Shown here piece after piece: positions 24,000-36,100 of a DNA stretch of 64,000 nucleotides. Below the pieces are notes generated by a model. That model ran no database searches and was not told the origin of the DNA. It saw only the letters and a list, made by a program, of their open reading frames with translations. Source of the stretch: Pseudoscleropodium purum (Eukaryota; Streptophyta; Bryopsida; Hypnales; Brachytheciaceae); NCBI GenBank assembly GCA_963969395.1, contig OZ017795.1, positions 41,583,063 through 41,647,062 of the forward strand. Direction: 5' to 3'. Made by a program: the position numbers and the translations under genes. Within the stretch, counting starts at the first letter, position 1. Every line of letters begins with the position of its first letter.

Positions 24000-24415
24000 A
24001 ATGAGAGAGCAAAATATACCTCTGTATTATAGAACACTTTTAGAACCTCAAACGCTTTGTGGACCTACTACCTTACCTCGTACTGTATCAGTACATACAC
24101 TCAATGCCCCATCCGGGCCGGCACATGGAGCAGTTGTCACCTCAAAGTTAGTGGCGATTAATGACAGGCCCCTGTATGGTAGGGAGTCCCGCCGGTCTTG
24201 GCCCCGGTTGGCCGGCACAGCAGAGTGCTGTACTGTACAGCAATGGTCAGTAATTAAGTTGCACAGAAAACTGAGCGGAGGCGGACGCACGGGAGGTCGT
24301 GGAAGATGCCGGCTGGAGTGCCGGGAACGGCTCTTGTTTATTTTACCAAGCGCGTCGGTCACTGGCAGGGTCAGCACTCCGTCAGCACGGCTATTTAGAG
24401 CTGATCTCCATTAAT
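24000..24415. other. isolated GC-rich block of unknown role
   Basis: Positions 24,050-24,415 are strongly GC-rich and CpG-containing inside an A/T desert. A 204-codon plus-strand frame (23,800-24,414) and a 109-codon minus-strand frame both span it, but GC-rich DNA has few stops and neither protein has a recognisable domain. The plus frame starts within the adjacent MITE. It could be an exon or promoter fragment captured by transposition. I assign no function. Confidence 0.4.
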
Positions 24416-24639
24416 GATAAATTGCTTGGGAACAACGTTCTCTTGTAGTCTCTTTTTATTACAAAGTTCTCGAGGTGGACAACAAAAATCCATCATGTGA
24501 AATTGTTGACATTTTAGGATAGAAATCATTTGTATTTTCCTTAGACAATTTTGATGATTTCATCTAATTTTTAATGATTGGCATTTTGTCTTTTGGTGAC
24601 AGAATGTGGTTTTCTTGACAAAAAAATTCACACATGTTT

Positions 24640-25170
24640 ACCTTCAAAACACTTGAAAACTCTCATTTTCTAGTACAAGTACCAAGTTTTTGAAAAAAAA
24701 ACAAAATTTTTTGGGACATATACAACTGTAGGATCTTGTAGTGTGCTGACTTGTGAACACATGGTAAGAATTTCAGAAATTTCCGTTGCATGGATTACAA
24801 GATTTAAGCATTCAAATTTATTGACATCATTTTTTGGCTCTCTAAAATATAGGGCAACTACACTTCAAAAGTTCACTTTTCTATTAAAAAATGTCCCAAA
24901 TCGTGGTGCTTCTTTGAATTCTTTTTCCTTTACAAGTTGGCTGCATGTTTAAAACATTTCAAATTATTTGGAATTGTATAACATATAGGGAAAAAATGGC
25001 AAGTAGAAAAAAATAGAGAAGAAAATCCATTACTGTCCACAAACTAAAACTCCTCATAACTTTTGACTCATTGATCAAAATGGAATGATTCAAAGCTTCC
25101 CAAATATCCATAAATCTAGAAAGCCAATTTCAAATTTTTGTTTTTGAAAATAGTGATTTCAACTTGGCCA
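24640..25170 (+). repeat. family P element, copy 3
   Basis: It contains in order 'ctgtaggatcttgtagtg', 'atttcagaaatttcc', 'gcaactacacttca', 'agttggctgcatg', 'ggaattgtataacatatagg', 'actcctcataacttttgact' and 'gatcaaaatggaatgattc'. It is collinear with 21,300-21,870 but shortened in the middle. It is non-coding. Confidence 0.65.
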
Positions 25171-25640
25171 CTCAGATTCAATTAGTAGTGAGACTTAGAG
25201 TATCGATAAGGAGTGTAAGAACATCCCCGCTTGTTCAATAAACTTTCATTTTATTAGAACACCGCACACTTCACTTTTTAACCCTACATAGCTAACATAC
25301 ATGAAGTATTTGATGGATGACAAAGAATCATTCTATGAAAGACAGAAGTGCACTTATTTATCATTGAAATTTTGTTTGAAGACGGGAGCTCTTGTACAAT
25401 AGTTAGACTTCTAATGAATGCTCTTGGATTTTTTTTGAGCAAATCATTCTCACAATATCCAAAAAGATGATTTCCATGGCAACCATCCTAATGTTCCATT
25501 GTTAAGAGAGTGGATGGTTACAACATTCAAAAATATAAAAATATAAAGCCAAATAAAGTGGGCCCCCCAAATGCTTCTCCAACTTTTAAACCGGCATCTC
25601 CGTCCTATGTACATCTTCAAAATCAATTACCAAAATTAGT

Positions 25641-25763
25641 ATATCTATGTAGAAGAAATTGATTTTAGAACCAAGCTTTCCTTTTTCATAAATTTTGCAT
25701 ATGTTATCTAAATGTCACATTTCTTGGTGCATTGGAACCTCTTTTCATTTGCCAATAAGAAAA
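25641..25763 (-). repeat. short dispersed repeat R, inverted copy
   Basis: Its reverse complement matches blocks at 27,570-27,740, 37,355-37,525 and 38,875-39,045: 'aggttccaatgcacc', 'aatgtgacattt', 'tgcaaaa', and 'tttcttccacata' or a close variant. This is the only copy in the opposite orientation. Confidence 0.65.
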
Positions 25764-25775
25764 ACCAATGAAAAT

Positions 25776-26420
25776 TTAACCTTTAAATGCCCAAGGCTTG
25801 TTTTGAGCCTCTTAAAATTTGCTCTAAATTGAACAAAAAGCCAACATTTTGATAAGTTGTGTGAACTTTTTTAGAATTGTAACTGTACAAATTAAAACTA
25901 GACATGTTTGAGATCACATGGGAAAAAAAACACAACAATATCACTTATAAGTTGGAAGATTATAACGTTTGACCATGAGGGTATTAAAAGTATGAAAAAT
26001 TTTCAATTCACTTTTTACAAGTCAAATCTAAAAAGTTGTTGACCAAAAAAATATGAGGTTTAAGGGCCTAACATGAATAACCCCAATCGATTTAAGGCTT
26101 CTCAAAATATACTCTTCAATTTTTTTTAAATGAGTTTTGAATGTGATTTTTTCTTCAAGTCCTAGTGTATTTGAGGCTCATTTCCAAGAGCTCTCAACAC
26201 TACGGGAAGTCAAGGTTGCAATGGGTACCCATGCACAAAATTTTGAATACAAAAATCATTATCATTTATCTCCAAGATCGAATTTTCGATGCTAAAACCA
26301 AACTCAAAGAAGGATCTTTCAGAAATATAAATTACTACAAATAGCAACTTGGTTAGGTTTTATTTAACTTCAAAGTTTTGCAAATACCAGATTTTGGTGC
26401 CTCGGGCATTTAGGGGTTAA
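25776..26420 (+). mobile_element. TTAA-flanked non-autonomous element T, copy 1
   Basis: The left end is TTAACCTTTAAATGCCCAAG. The right end, inverted, is TTAACCCCTAAATGCCCGAG. These form inverted termini of about 22 bp including the TTAA. Length is 645 bp, against 644 bp for copy 2 at 30,591. The interior is non-coding and the two copies align throughout. A TTAA target duplication next to CCCC-type termini recalls piggyBac or Kolobok elements, but TTAA could equally belong to the inverted repeat. Confidence 0.6.
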
Positions 26421-27569
26421 CTTCTCTAATAAAAACAACTAGTCACAAAAGCAAGAAGTGTCTGTTTTTGAGGGTACCCACCTTATTGAAGTTTCCAAAT
26501 TGGTAGGTCTAAACTTACACAACTCGAATGCATGAAACAGCATATGCTCCACCACTCATGCACCCATCCATGCAACTGCAAGGCACACCAATCCATCCAT
26601 CCTGCCTGCCTGCTACAGTCCCCAACAAAGCGGGGCTTTGGAATAACAGCCAGCTCTCCTTTCATGGTACCTCCCCAATGTTCCCTTCCCTATGTTGTTA
26701 GTCCATAATTATATAGAGTCCCTTGTCCAAAGAAACTCCCAATAATTATTCTTACTTGAAGCCTTTCGATTCTACCAATACATACCAACAATCTGGAGGT
26801 TCTCAATAATGTCTCATGACAAGCATTATTGCGGATCAAGTATGTCTCTAGTGCATGACTCCATGTTGAATTGTTGATGGAGTTCATATAAGTTCAACTC
26901 AATTCAAATAGTTGGATTATCAATTGAATCCATTGTCCCTTGCAAACGGATTCCGTGGTGGTGTCAGCCACAATTGACTTCAGCTTAAGAGCAGCTACTT
27001 ATAGTACCAATTTCGGGAAAGCAGTTGGACTGAGTCTTGAGATTCATTTGTATTTGCAGATTAATGCACTTGCCTTGGTCTGGAAATTATTGGTAATGTA
27101 TGCTGTTGAAGAGGTCACTCCCAACAGCATAACATTTGGTAAGTTGGAATGCATCGTCACTGCCTTGGCTCTAAGGTAGTCTGCTCATAAAGCGACCATT
27201 TAAGAGCTGATTGCCTTGGGGGGGGGGGGGGGAAAGCTAAACTCTTTGAAACGATTTTCAGCAAATTCCCAGAGGAAGAAAAATAGAAATGGCATCTAAC
27301 CCAAGTTGTTTCATATTTTGAAGACCTTTGTGGAATTAATTATAAAATTTCGAAGTTGAAATGCAATGGTCACTAAAAGCGACCACTTCCTGAAATGTAC
27401 ACTACTCATACATCGAAGAAAGCAAAATGTAGTCTTGTGTCATGATTGCTCTTAAAGTACGAGTGCATTCAAAGTAGACTACTATGCAACAAATGGTAGC
27501 AAATATTTCACACTTCATGAAAAGGTGGGTACCCTTGAAAGGGACACTCTTTGCTTATGTGCCCAGTTA
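26421..27569. other. gene-free stretch with a 15-G run
   Basis: No gene is recognisable, although base composition is closer to balance between 26,470 and 27,210. Frames of 60-79 codons here lack domains. Positions 27,218-27,232 are 15 consecutive G. Positions 27,250-27,410 repeat 22,690-22,850. Confidence 0.45.
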
Positions 27570-27740
27570 CTATCATTAGATTTGTCAAATTTTTACATTT
27601 TCTTGTTGGCACTTGAAAGGAGGTTCCAACGCACCAAAGAATGTGACATTTGAATATAGTATGCAAAAGTCATGAAAGAACAAAGTTTGGTTCTAAAATA
27701 GTTTCTTCCACATACTTAGGTACATAATCAAAATTGGAGA
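27570..27740 (+). repeat. short dispersed repeat R, copy 2
   Basis: It contains 'cacttgaaaggaggttccaa', 'cgcaccaaagaatgtgac', 'atgcaaaagtcatgaaag' and 'gtttcttccacatac', matching the copies beside the formin and in the LTP intron. It is non-coding. Confidence 0.7.
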
Positions 27741-28029
27741 TAGAATAAAGATGGCAATTTGGAGTCACTAGTGCATTTGGGGGTGCCTACCTTAGATGGT
27801 GTGAAATATTTCACACACAATAGTACTTCATCAATAGCTAAGTGGGCAGGTGGAGGCTTAATTGGGCGGGCTTGTTTTAATCATACTTGCACAAAGATCA
27901 CATATGTTGCATTGTTGCATCATATTTTGAATTTTGTGATTTGCACAAGGGATATTATTGAATCTAGAGATTAGATCATATAAAACCTAGAAATTGGACC
28001 CATATAGAGAGAATAGCAATCAACATTAC

Positions 28030-28203
28030 CACTATTAAAAACCCTTGTTTTTTATGACAAAATTTTCTAGACATCCACGTGTTTTTATATTAACAACAAC
28101 GTCAAATATAACATTTGGTTGTTATGTTTGACATTGTTATTAATATAAAAACAAATGAATGTTCAGAAAAATCTGTTATAAAAAACATGGGTTTTTTATA
28201 GTG
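28030..28203. mobile_element. foldback MITE with CACTA-like ends, copy 2
   Basis: The ends are CACTATTAAAAACCC and CACTATAAAAAACCC (inverted), directly flanked on both sides by TAC (28,027-28,029 and 28,204-28,206). The two halves are inverted copies and fold over most of the 174 bp. The loop region 'ataacatttggttgttat' resembles that of the element at 10,559. It is too short to code. The CACTA terminus and three-base duplication fit a CACTA-derived MITE. Confidence 0.8.
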
Positions 28204-28206
28204 TAC

Positions 28207-30590
28207 ATGAGCAAAAACTCCCATTGTTTCTTTGCCATACTAGGATGACCACTCTCATTTATTTAATTGCTAACCTACTCATGTCCTAAAATTTTTTGCA
28301 ACATTCTCTAGTTTACAATGTTGGGAGCAAAATTGTCCTTTAAGGGATTAATTCTAGAACATTGGATTGGTCACCATAAAAAACATTATTTAGGTAGCAA
28401 GTGAATCATTTGCTTAAAACAAACCAAGAGCACTCATTGGAGGCCAAACTACTATAGAAGACCTCTCTTTTTTCATACAAAATTTCAAAGATGAACATCC
28501 ACACTTACGTCTTGCATAGACATAGAAGGATTTTTTGTCATCCATTGAACACTCAGTGTTTACAATGATGTTATAAATTTAAACACATTGTTAAGATATC
28601 TTGTAGTGATTTCAAGATTTTTAATGCTAAAAAGATGGGCTCATAACCACTGATTTTATACTTCACTATCCTTCACTCTATTTGTTGCAACTAGATATGT
28701 ATGAAAATTTTACATTTATTTTTCAAAGATAAAGTCATTTTCAGAGATGAAGTCTAAAAATCATAAATTTTTCAAACTTTTCTTAGAACAATTGAAAGTA
28801 TTGTGATTTTTTGAAGAAAAAAATGAAGAAAATTCATATCAAATACAAAACATACTAAAAGAGTATTAAATTTTCACAATAAATGTATATTGTAGTGTAT
28901 AAAATTATAATATAAAACAAAGATATACTGTCATTCTAAATCTAAAAAATCAACAAATCATAGGTATAGGTTCAATGTTCATATTGCTATAAAATATTGA
29001 AATTCAAGAATTTTCAAAATTTTCAATTGGAATAGAAATTGAACTTCATAAGTTTCATTTCACCAATTGGACTCAAATTCAAAAGTATTCTTTTTATGGC
29101 TAAAATTCACATCAACTATAAATAGCAATAAATGACCAAAATACACTACAAAGGGGGATCCATAGATTAAGCACCTTCTTCTTTAGATAAGTCAATAATA
29201 CCATAATGAAGGAATTTGCAATATTATTCATTGAAAATGTACTCAAACAATTTTTTTTTTAAAAATTGAATGAAAAAATGATTTTTTTACATTCAACAAT
29301 CTTAGGTGAAGTTATCCAAAGGACATTTTGTGTCCTTGACAATGTTCCAACCTTCAAAGAGTCAAAGAGGACATTATCAAAATTTGATTTTAGAAAATTG
29401 CAAATGATAATCACTATGTTCAATTGAGATCTTGAAGATTGACTTCATTATTTTGTTCACAAAGACTAAAGATACACCGTGACAACCAAAGGTCAAAGAC
29501 TAAACAATTGGGTACCATGTTGATAAGTTCATTGCCATCTATTCATGAGCTAAGGTAACTTCGCCTTAAAATATCCAAGTAAGCATTAGATTATTGTTTA
29601 TATTAATAAATTGTCTAAATTATCTTTGGGTTGTTGTGATTTGGGAGTTAGAAAAAGATTTAAGATTCTCTTAGTATACCTAAATTGGTATAGAGGCAAA
29701 CATATTTTTTGCAATTGGGTTATAACTATCATAAATGGAATTTTATTGGTTGTGTCCTTCAAAGAAAAGACTACCCCAACAATTCAATTTTGTGAGTGTT
29801 CACTTTCCCATCCACATTACAAGAAGATGTAGCATGGTTTGGATATATGAGTCTATGCACTTCACCTTAAAGACCTACCTCAATCTTTAAGGAAAATTTT
29901 CTTTCAATTTATAGATTATAGATTATTGATATACTAACTTCTAATGGTTAATTGAATGTCATCTATGCCAAATGTGAACTCAAAATTTCTATTAATAATA
30001 AATATAAAATTTCTACATTTTACAAAGGTCCAAAGGTATGATTTAGTTTTCCTTGTTGGTTGCTTTAAATGCTCCCTAAAGACTTTGAAAAAGTAGATAT
30101 GGGTGGGTATTTGGGTGTGAATAGAAAGATGGAGACAATAATTTGCATCCAAGTCCCATAGACCTTTGAGCTACCGCTTGCTACCACATCTTTACCCCCC
30201 TTGCCACCCATCCACCACTTATTAGCCCTACTTCCATCCTCCACTTGTTGCCTCTCTACTTCTCATTTATTTCCTTTTATAAATTCTAAATATAGCAAAT
30301 CCATTGGATGGATGTAGTGATTTCATCCATTGTATCTAGTCACTAGGATGATAATTGTAATGTCTATGTGCCTAATCTATTTATGTATTTTAGTAAATTA
30401 ATTAATTCAATTAAGTATGGTTCAATGTAGGTTATTAATCCTATTGACCCTAGAAAGACTATACCCTATTGCTAGGTAGGTAAACAAAAATTATCTTTTT
30501 TTTGGACTAATAGGTCTATAGTTCTCTAAAAATCAAAACTAAAAATTAGTTATTAAACAATTTTTGTCCTCAATTGGGATCTTTACATAA
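28207..30590. other. gene-free stretch
   Basis: No gene or element with definable ends was found. The largest frames (about 72 codons near 29,611 and 29,934) are A/T-driven and show no domain. Confidence 0.5.
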
Positions 30591-31234
30591 TTAACCCCTA
30601 AATGTCCAAGGCCTCTTTTGAGCTTCTTGGAATTTGTTCTAAATTGAACAAAATGCCAACAATTTGATAAGTTGTATCAAATTTTATTGAATTGTATTCA
30701 TACAAATTCAAACTAGACATGTTAGAGATCTTATTAGAAAAGAAAACACAACAATATTACCTACAAAGTGAATGTTTGACCTTGAGAGTGTTAAGATTGC
30801 AAAAGTGATGTGAAGTCTTTCAATCCTCTTCTCACAAGTCAAATCTAAAAAGTTGGTGACCAAAAAAATATGAAATTAAAGGGCCTAACATGTATAACCC
30901 CACTCAATTTATAGCTTCTTAAAATCTATTCTATAAAATTTTTAAATAAATTTCGAATGTGATTTTTTCTCTAAGATCTAGTATATTCGAGGCTCATTTT
31001 CAAGAGCTCTGAACACTAAGGGAAATCAAGATTGCAATGGTTACCCTAGCACAAAATCTTGAATAGAAAAATCACTATCATTTATTTTCAAGATTGGATT
31101 TTCGATGCTATAACTAAACTTCAAGAAAAACTTTCCAAAAATAGAAATTAATAAAAATAGAACTTGGTTAGGTTTTATCTAACTTCAAAGTTTTACAAAC
31201 ACCACATTTGGTGCTTTGGGCATTTAGGAGTTAA
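30591..31234 (+). mobile_element. TTAA-flanked non-autonomous element T, copy 2
   Basis: It begins TTAACCCCTAAATGTCCAAG and ends with the inverse of TTAACTCCTAAATGCCC. It aligns end to end with 25,776-26,420 and is within one base of the same length, so both are whole insertions, not fragments of a longer repeat. No coding frame is present. Confidence 0.6.
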
Positions 31235-31499
31235 GAACCTTAGCAATGGAGATCACTACAAGAGAAAGGGATATTTTAAGTGAAGACCAAAATATGCATT
31301 GCCTAGAAATATTGAAATAAAAAAAATACTAAGTTTAGGATATTTTTTGAGTTTTACGAGCTATTTTCCTTCAATTCCCATGTGGAACTGATTTTTCAAG
31401 TACCAAGTCTGTTCTTTACCTCTAATTTTTTCCTAGGAATAGAAATTTTACAGATTTTTCACCAATGTTTTTCTGATGTTTTCAAATTGCAACCGTTTT

Positions 31500-33066
31500 T
31501 TCTTCCCAATTCCAGCAGCTAACAACTATGAACTGAACCGGCGATTCTCCCAACGAACCTTTTGATTTCCGCCCCTTTGTTTTCCCCTTTCATTCATTAG
31601 GAGCTTTTGCACCTTCTTTTTTTTCGTAAACCATTCAATTCCTCCTTGTGGATGCTGTCCAATTTCCAAGTCTTCTACTGTACCGGCCATGGTCTTGCTA
31701 TCCCCTCCAGGTGTCCAGGAAAAGCGCCGAGAGGAGGAGAAACTGCTCACTCACGTCCTTAAGTTAGTCCACTGTTATTACTACGGGACTCTCTCCTTTT
31801 TCTAATAACGAAAGGCACCGCTCATCACTCACTCATAATGCACACACCGGGACCTCGGTAGAACCGTCGTCACTCGTTTTCCCGCCTTGGTCGCAGAACT
31901 TGCGCAAGAGAGTCATAAAAAAATCACAACAATCTTCTAGACTGGGAACAGAACACGGTAACGTACGCCTCGCCTCGTAGTTTTGCTGGGACAGAGAGTC
32001 TCACAACAGAACCGGAGAGAAGACTCCCAACTTCGCAGTGGAACTCACTGCCTCTCAAAACTTGCAGTTTGTTTTTTGCTGTGTGTCTGTGTCTGTGTGT
32101 GTGTTTTCGTTGACAGACCATGTGGATCGAATGCTGCCGAAATTCATCGTCAGTGATGGCTAGTAGAAGCAGCAGGAGCTACAAGCTTTGATCTTTGGAG
32201 TTGGAGATTCATGCGGATGGTATTTTGAGAGGACTGTTGTGGTAGACCTCAGATCCAGTTTGGCAAGCAGATCTTATCAGAATACTTACTAAGCTCTGCA
32301 GTGACTAGGGATCCTCTCGCCCGGGATCGAAGCTCAGTCGCCTATGGATCGTTTTCGGAATCTAGAATGACGCTCCTTGTGTGAAGGCGAAGTCTGAAGT
32401 AACTGTGGTGATCGGTCTCTGGAAAGGGTATGTGTGGGAATCTCTCTGTTCCCGTGAAGATGAATGAATATCTCGTTTCGATGTTGAATTCGAGAACTTT
32501 GCGGGTCACCTTCTTTCTCAAGAGTTGCGCACAAGTGTACTGTATTGTGTGGAATGCCCGCACTGAATAGAGAGGCTTGCGGAATGGGGTTCTTTTGAAT
32601 ATGCGGAGATCATTTTTTTTAGATATTTGCGCAGGTATGGTCGATCCTTACTGAAACCGCGAGATCCTGTAGTGAAATGCTCTGGGAACGGTTTTAATTG
32701 TGTTGACATGAACGCATGTGCTGATTGCAGGAATGACAATCTTGAAAACACCCCATTTAACGGTACTGGATGTCATTGCAATGTGCAATAATCTGGATAC
32801 CGTCAGTGCTCTATGTCTGGAAGTGACTTTTCGTTACGAGCTTGATGTTCTTCGGTGGCATGGTGGCTTATTATGACAAGACAGAGAATCATCGTTGGCA
32901 GGGTTGTGTGGGGAAGATGTGAACGTAAGGCAGAGTAAAACCATGAACCACTTGTCATTACAGAAGCAGGTTTTGGGCTCTGTAGTAGCGATGCAGCGAG
33001 CAGCTTGCGTTCTGGAGCTTCCAGCTTTACTTTTACGAATTTCAATACTTTCCGAAGGTTTCTACC
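31500..33066 (+). promoter_or_regulatory. upstream region and probable 5' leader of the formin gene
   Basis: Base composition changes sharply near 31,500 from A/T-rich to balanced, marking the left edge of the gene island. The stretch holds a GT-rich microsatellite (about 32,080-32,103) and short upstream ATGs, but no frame with a recognisable product apart from the signal-peptide-like frame at 32,943-33,090. A leader intron is possible, with acceptor-like sequences ending TTACAG or TTGCAG near 32,730 and 32,962. I cannot place the transcription start. Confidence 0.4.
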
Positions 33067-33110
33067 ATGTCAAATTCTACGGGGGGGGCCATCGCCAAAG
33101 CTCCAGTTAA
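32943..33110 (+). other. signal-peptide-like frame, one base out of phase with the formin
   Basis: A plus-strand frame reads into a hydrophobic segment (MQRAACVLELPALLLRISIL from 32,991, with an in-frame ATG also at 32,943), then FYHVKFYGG, and would stop at 33,110. At 33,081-33,088 it crosses a run of eight G. If that run were seven G, this frame would enter the formin frame at AIAKAPVNAP. Class I plant formins normally begin with a signal peptide, so this could be the true N-terminus. It could also be coincidence. Confidence 0.4.
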
Positions 33111-36100
33111 CGCTCCATCACGAGCTCCTGTTCCAGCTGCTACGAGTCCGTTTCAATCTCTCGCGGCAGTTCCAGACTATTTTGCGCCCCCTCCAGAGGT
33201 GGGAACTTTGCCTGCCGCCAAATCTCAGGCATCTCTTTCCATCTCATGGATCGGCATTGCGGGCATCCTCGCCGCCTTCCTCATCCTGATCATCATCGCC
33301 GTGGCGTACTTCTGGTACAAGAGAAACCTCTTCAAGAAGGCCTTACAGGAGCAACGAAACTTCTACATGCAAAACGCCGCCAGCCAAATCCGTGAAGACT
33401 GGTCTACGGATGAGGAACAGAACCGCAATGGCAACGGCAAGTCCAAGCGCGGAATCAATGGCGCTCGAGATTCTGGCAAAAAATCTGACGAAAGGATTGT
33501 GGACATTCCAGTCTACACCCGCGACCCGAAAGCGCGGCGCTCCAGGGACAAGATCATCCCGGGAAGCTTCCGGGACAAGCACATGACCAATTCTTCTCAC
33601 CAGGGTGAGGTTTTCTACACGGGCGAGGAAGGCTCCCAAATGGGAGTGCGTTACAGCCGAGAAGAGCTCGGCAACATTGAGATTCTCACTCACGTTTCCA
33701 CTCCCAAGCACAAGAGGAAAGCGGAGAGCGATTCGACAAGCTTACTCGGAACCCTCAACAGATCGCACACCATAGCCGCATCCCCGACCAAGGAGATGGA
33801 AGCACGCAAAAACCTGGGAAGATGGAAACTGCGAACCTTCTCCCTGCCATCTTACCATCGCAAATCATCTCGAGAATTGTTGACAAGCTGGGATCCCAAA
33901 GGAGAATGCAAGATCGAAGATAGCAAAATGATTTCCCCTCTCACACCGCACCCGATCTCCTTGCCTGCTTCCCCTTTGGGAAACAACCTCGCTGCCGCCC
34001 CAAAACCTAAACAACCCTCTCGCCTGTCCTATGCCAATTTCCACCACCCGACGTTCATCGTTCCCCCTTCCACACCTCCGCCTCCTCTCCCTCTCCCTGC
34101 TACTCTCGATGAAGCGCCAGAGAAGACGTTGCAGGAGCTTCGTCGGGCGATGAAGCAAGCGGAGTCGAAATGGACAATTGAAAGCTACTGTCCGGCTCCT
34201 CCACCACCTCCTCTTCCTGTGCCATTTCGGGCGCCCGCTTCTCCGCCACCTCCACCGCCACCTCCTCCTCCTCTTCGCCGTGGAATCGCAGCTCTCTCGG
34301 ATGGAAACCCTAACTCTAATCCTCTCTCGTTTCGCGATCTTGTTGAAGCTCCAGGAGCTCCTCCGCCTCCGCCACCGCCACCACCTCGCAGATCCGCCAC
34401 AGTGCCTACGAAGCTGCTGTTTGGACCTCCTCCCCCTCCTCCGCCTCCCCCTCTGTCGTCTCCAAGTCGAAAGCTTACACCTCCGCCATCGCCACCTGTT
34501 TCACCGCCCTCTTTACCACTGAAGCTGAAAACACCGCCTGCTTCTCCTCCACCCCCAGCTCTGCCTGCAGGTGTTTCAGGCAATGGCCTCTCGAGGCCGA
34601 AGCTCACGCCCTTGACGTTGCCAGGACGACCAGATTTGTCAGAGAATTTGGAGGAGTTTCAAAATGAGCCACGGTTGAGCAAACGGCAACAGAAGATGAG
34701 GCCTCTGCATTGGGACAAGCTCAAACCAGATTCACGGACTGTGTGGGATAAGATGAGCGACTCCATGGAGTAAGTCTTGGGATTGCTTGGATTGATCTTG
34801 TCTCATGAGTTAGCCATATTATTTGACTGATAAAATGGCGGATTTTTGTGAGATTTGGAGTCTCTGATTTCTGTTAGCAGGCCTAGTGTTTTGAGCTCTG
34901 GGCACTTGAAGGTCGCAGTTTGGGCGATCTGAGACAGGCCATGTAGCTATAGTTCGTGTTTTATTGCAGCTGTCTACTTGAAATTTTGTGGAAGGGGATG
35001 GGACTGATCTATTTGATTACTGGGGTATGCAGTCTGGATGAGGAAATGATCGAGAACTTGTTTGGTATGTCGTCAAGAGCCACTGCTAGCAGTGTGAAGA
35101 GATTTGCGTCGTCTCCAGCTGCCTCGCAGAAGAATGAAATTCTCGATCCCAGGAAAGCTCACAACATTGCCATACAGCTGCGTGCACGGGGCTTATCACG
35201 AGTTGAAGTCTGTGATGCTTTGATAGAGGGTGAGTTTCGTTTACGCACTTGAAGTAGAGTGCTTGCACATTTCGCTGTTTTTTTTGCCTTTGGTAGATTG
35301 GTCTGTCTGCAAGTGGGAGTAGTTACTGGGACACGGGATTTCTTGAAACTCCGAACTGACACATATTCTTCATATCTCCAGCATGATTTCTACTCCTCAG
35401 TGCTCTGAAGTCCATATTCTCGACGATGAACATAGTGCATTTTTTTGGTCTCAACAACTTCTTATTCATCTAAACTAAACCTTGAAAATTTAATCTTCTG
35501 TTATGACCAATTTGATGAAATTAAGGTAAATTATATATTTGTACAAAGATGCAAACCAAAATATGCAAATTCCAAAAATGTTTTCATTAGTTAAAGATCA
35601 CTATTGACAATCAGTACACTTTCTGTTCTTAGTGTGGTCACTTCGTGGTTTTAAAACTCGTAAATATCGAAGGCATGAGCGCAACCTTCTTTGCATCCCT
35701 TTCTGTATTCTTGCCATGGTGATTGAGGGGCGAGTTTCTTCCCATTCCAGGCGATGGTCTAAGCCAGGAGACGTTGGAGCTTCTGGTGAAAATGTCGCCC
35801 ACGGAGGAAGAGGTTTCCAAGTTCCAAGAGTACAGAGGCGACTCCACCCTGCTGGGTCCAGCAGATCGCTTCATTCAGGGAATTCTTCAGATTCCCAGCG
35901 CGTTTGAGCGCCTGGATGCTATGCTGTACAGGGCCTCGTTCAAGGAAGAGCTTCAACACATGCGGGAGACAATACGTGCACTTGAGGTATTGAAAACACT
36001 CTTCAGCTCATCTGTTCTGATCTTGGGGTAATGAATGTATAGTCTCGTTATGAGTTTGTCTTGAAGTGGGCTCCGTTGAGGTTGTGGACTAAGTAATGTG

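Noticed and set aside
23800..24414. 204-codon plus-strand frame, the longest outside known genes
   Set aside because: It begins inside a MITE and spans a GC-rich block where stops are rare. It has no domain, and a minus-strand frame is open over the same DNA.
31256..31300. CACTACAAGAGAAA resembling a CACTA transposon end
   Set aside because: No inverted partner end or 3-bp duplication was found within a reasonable distance.
34185..34607. 140-codon glycine-rich frame on the minus strand
   Set aside because: It is the antisense of the proline-rich FH1 region of the formin; long Gly runs result from Pro codons read backwards.
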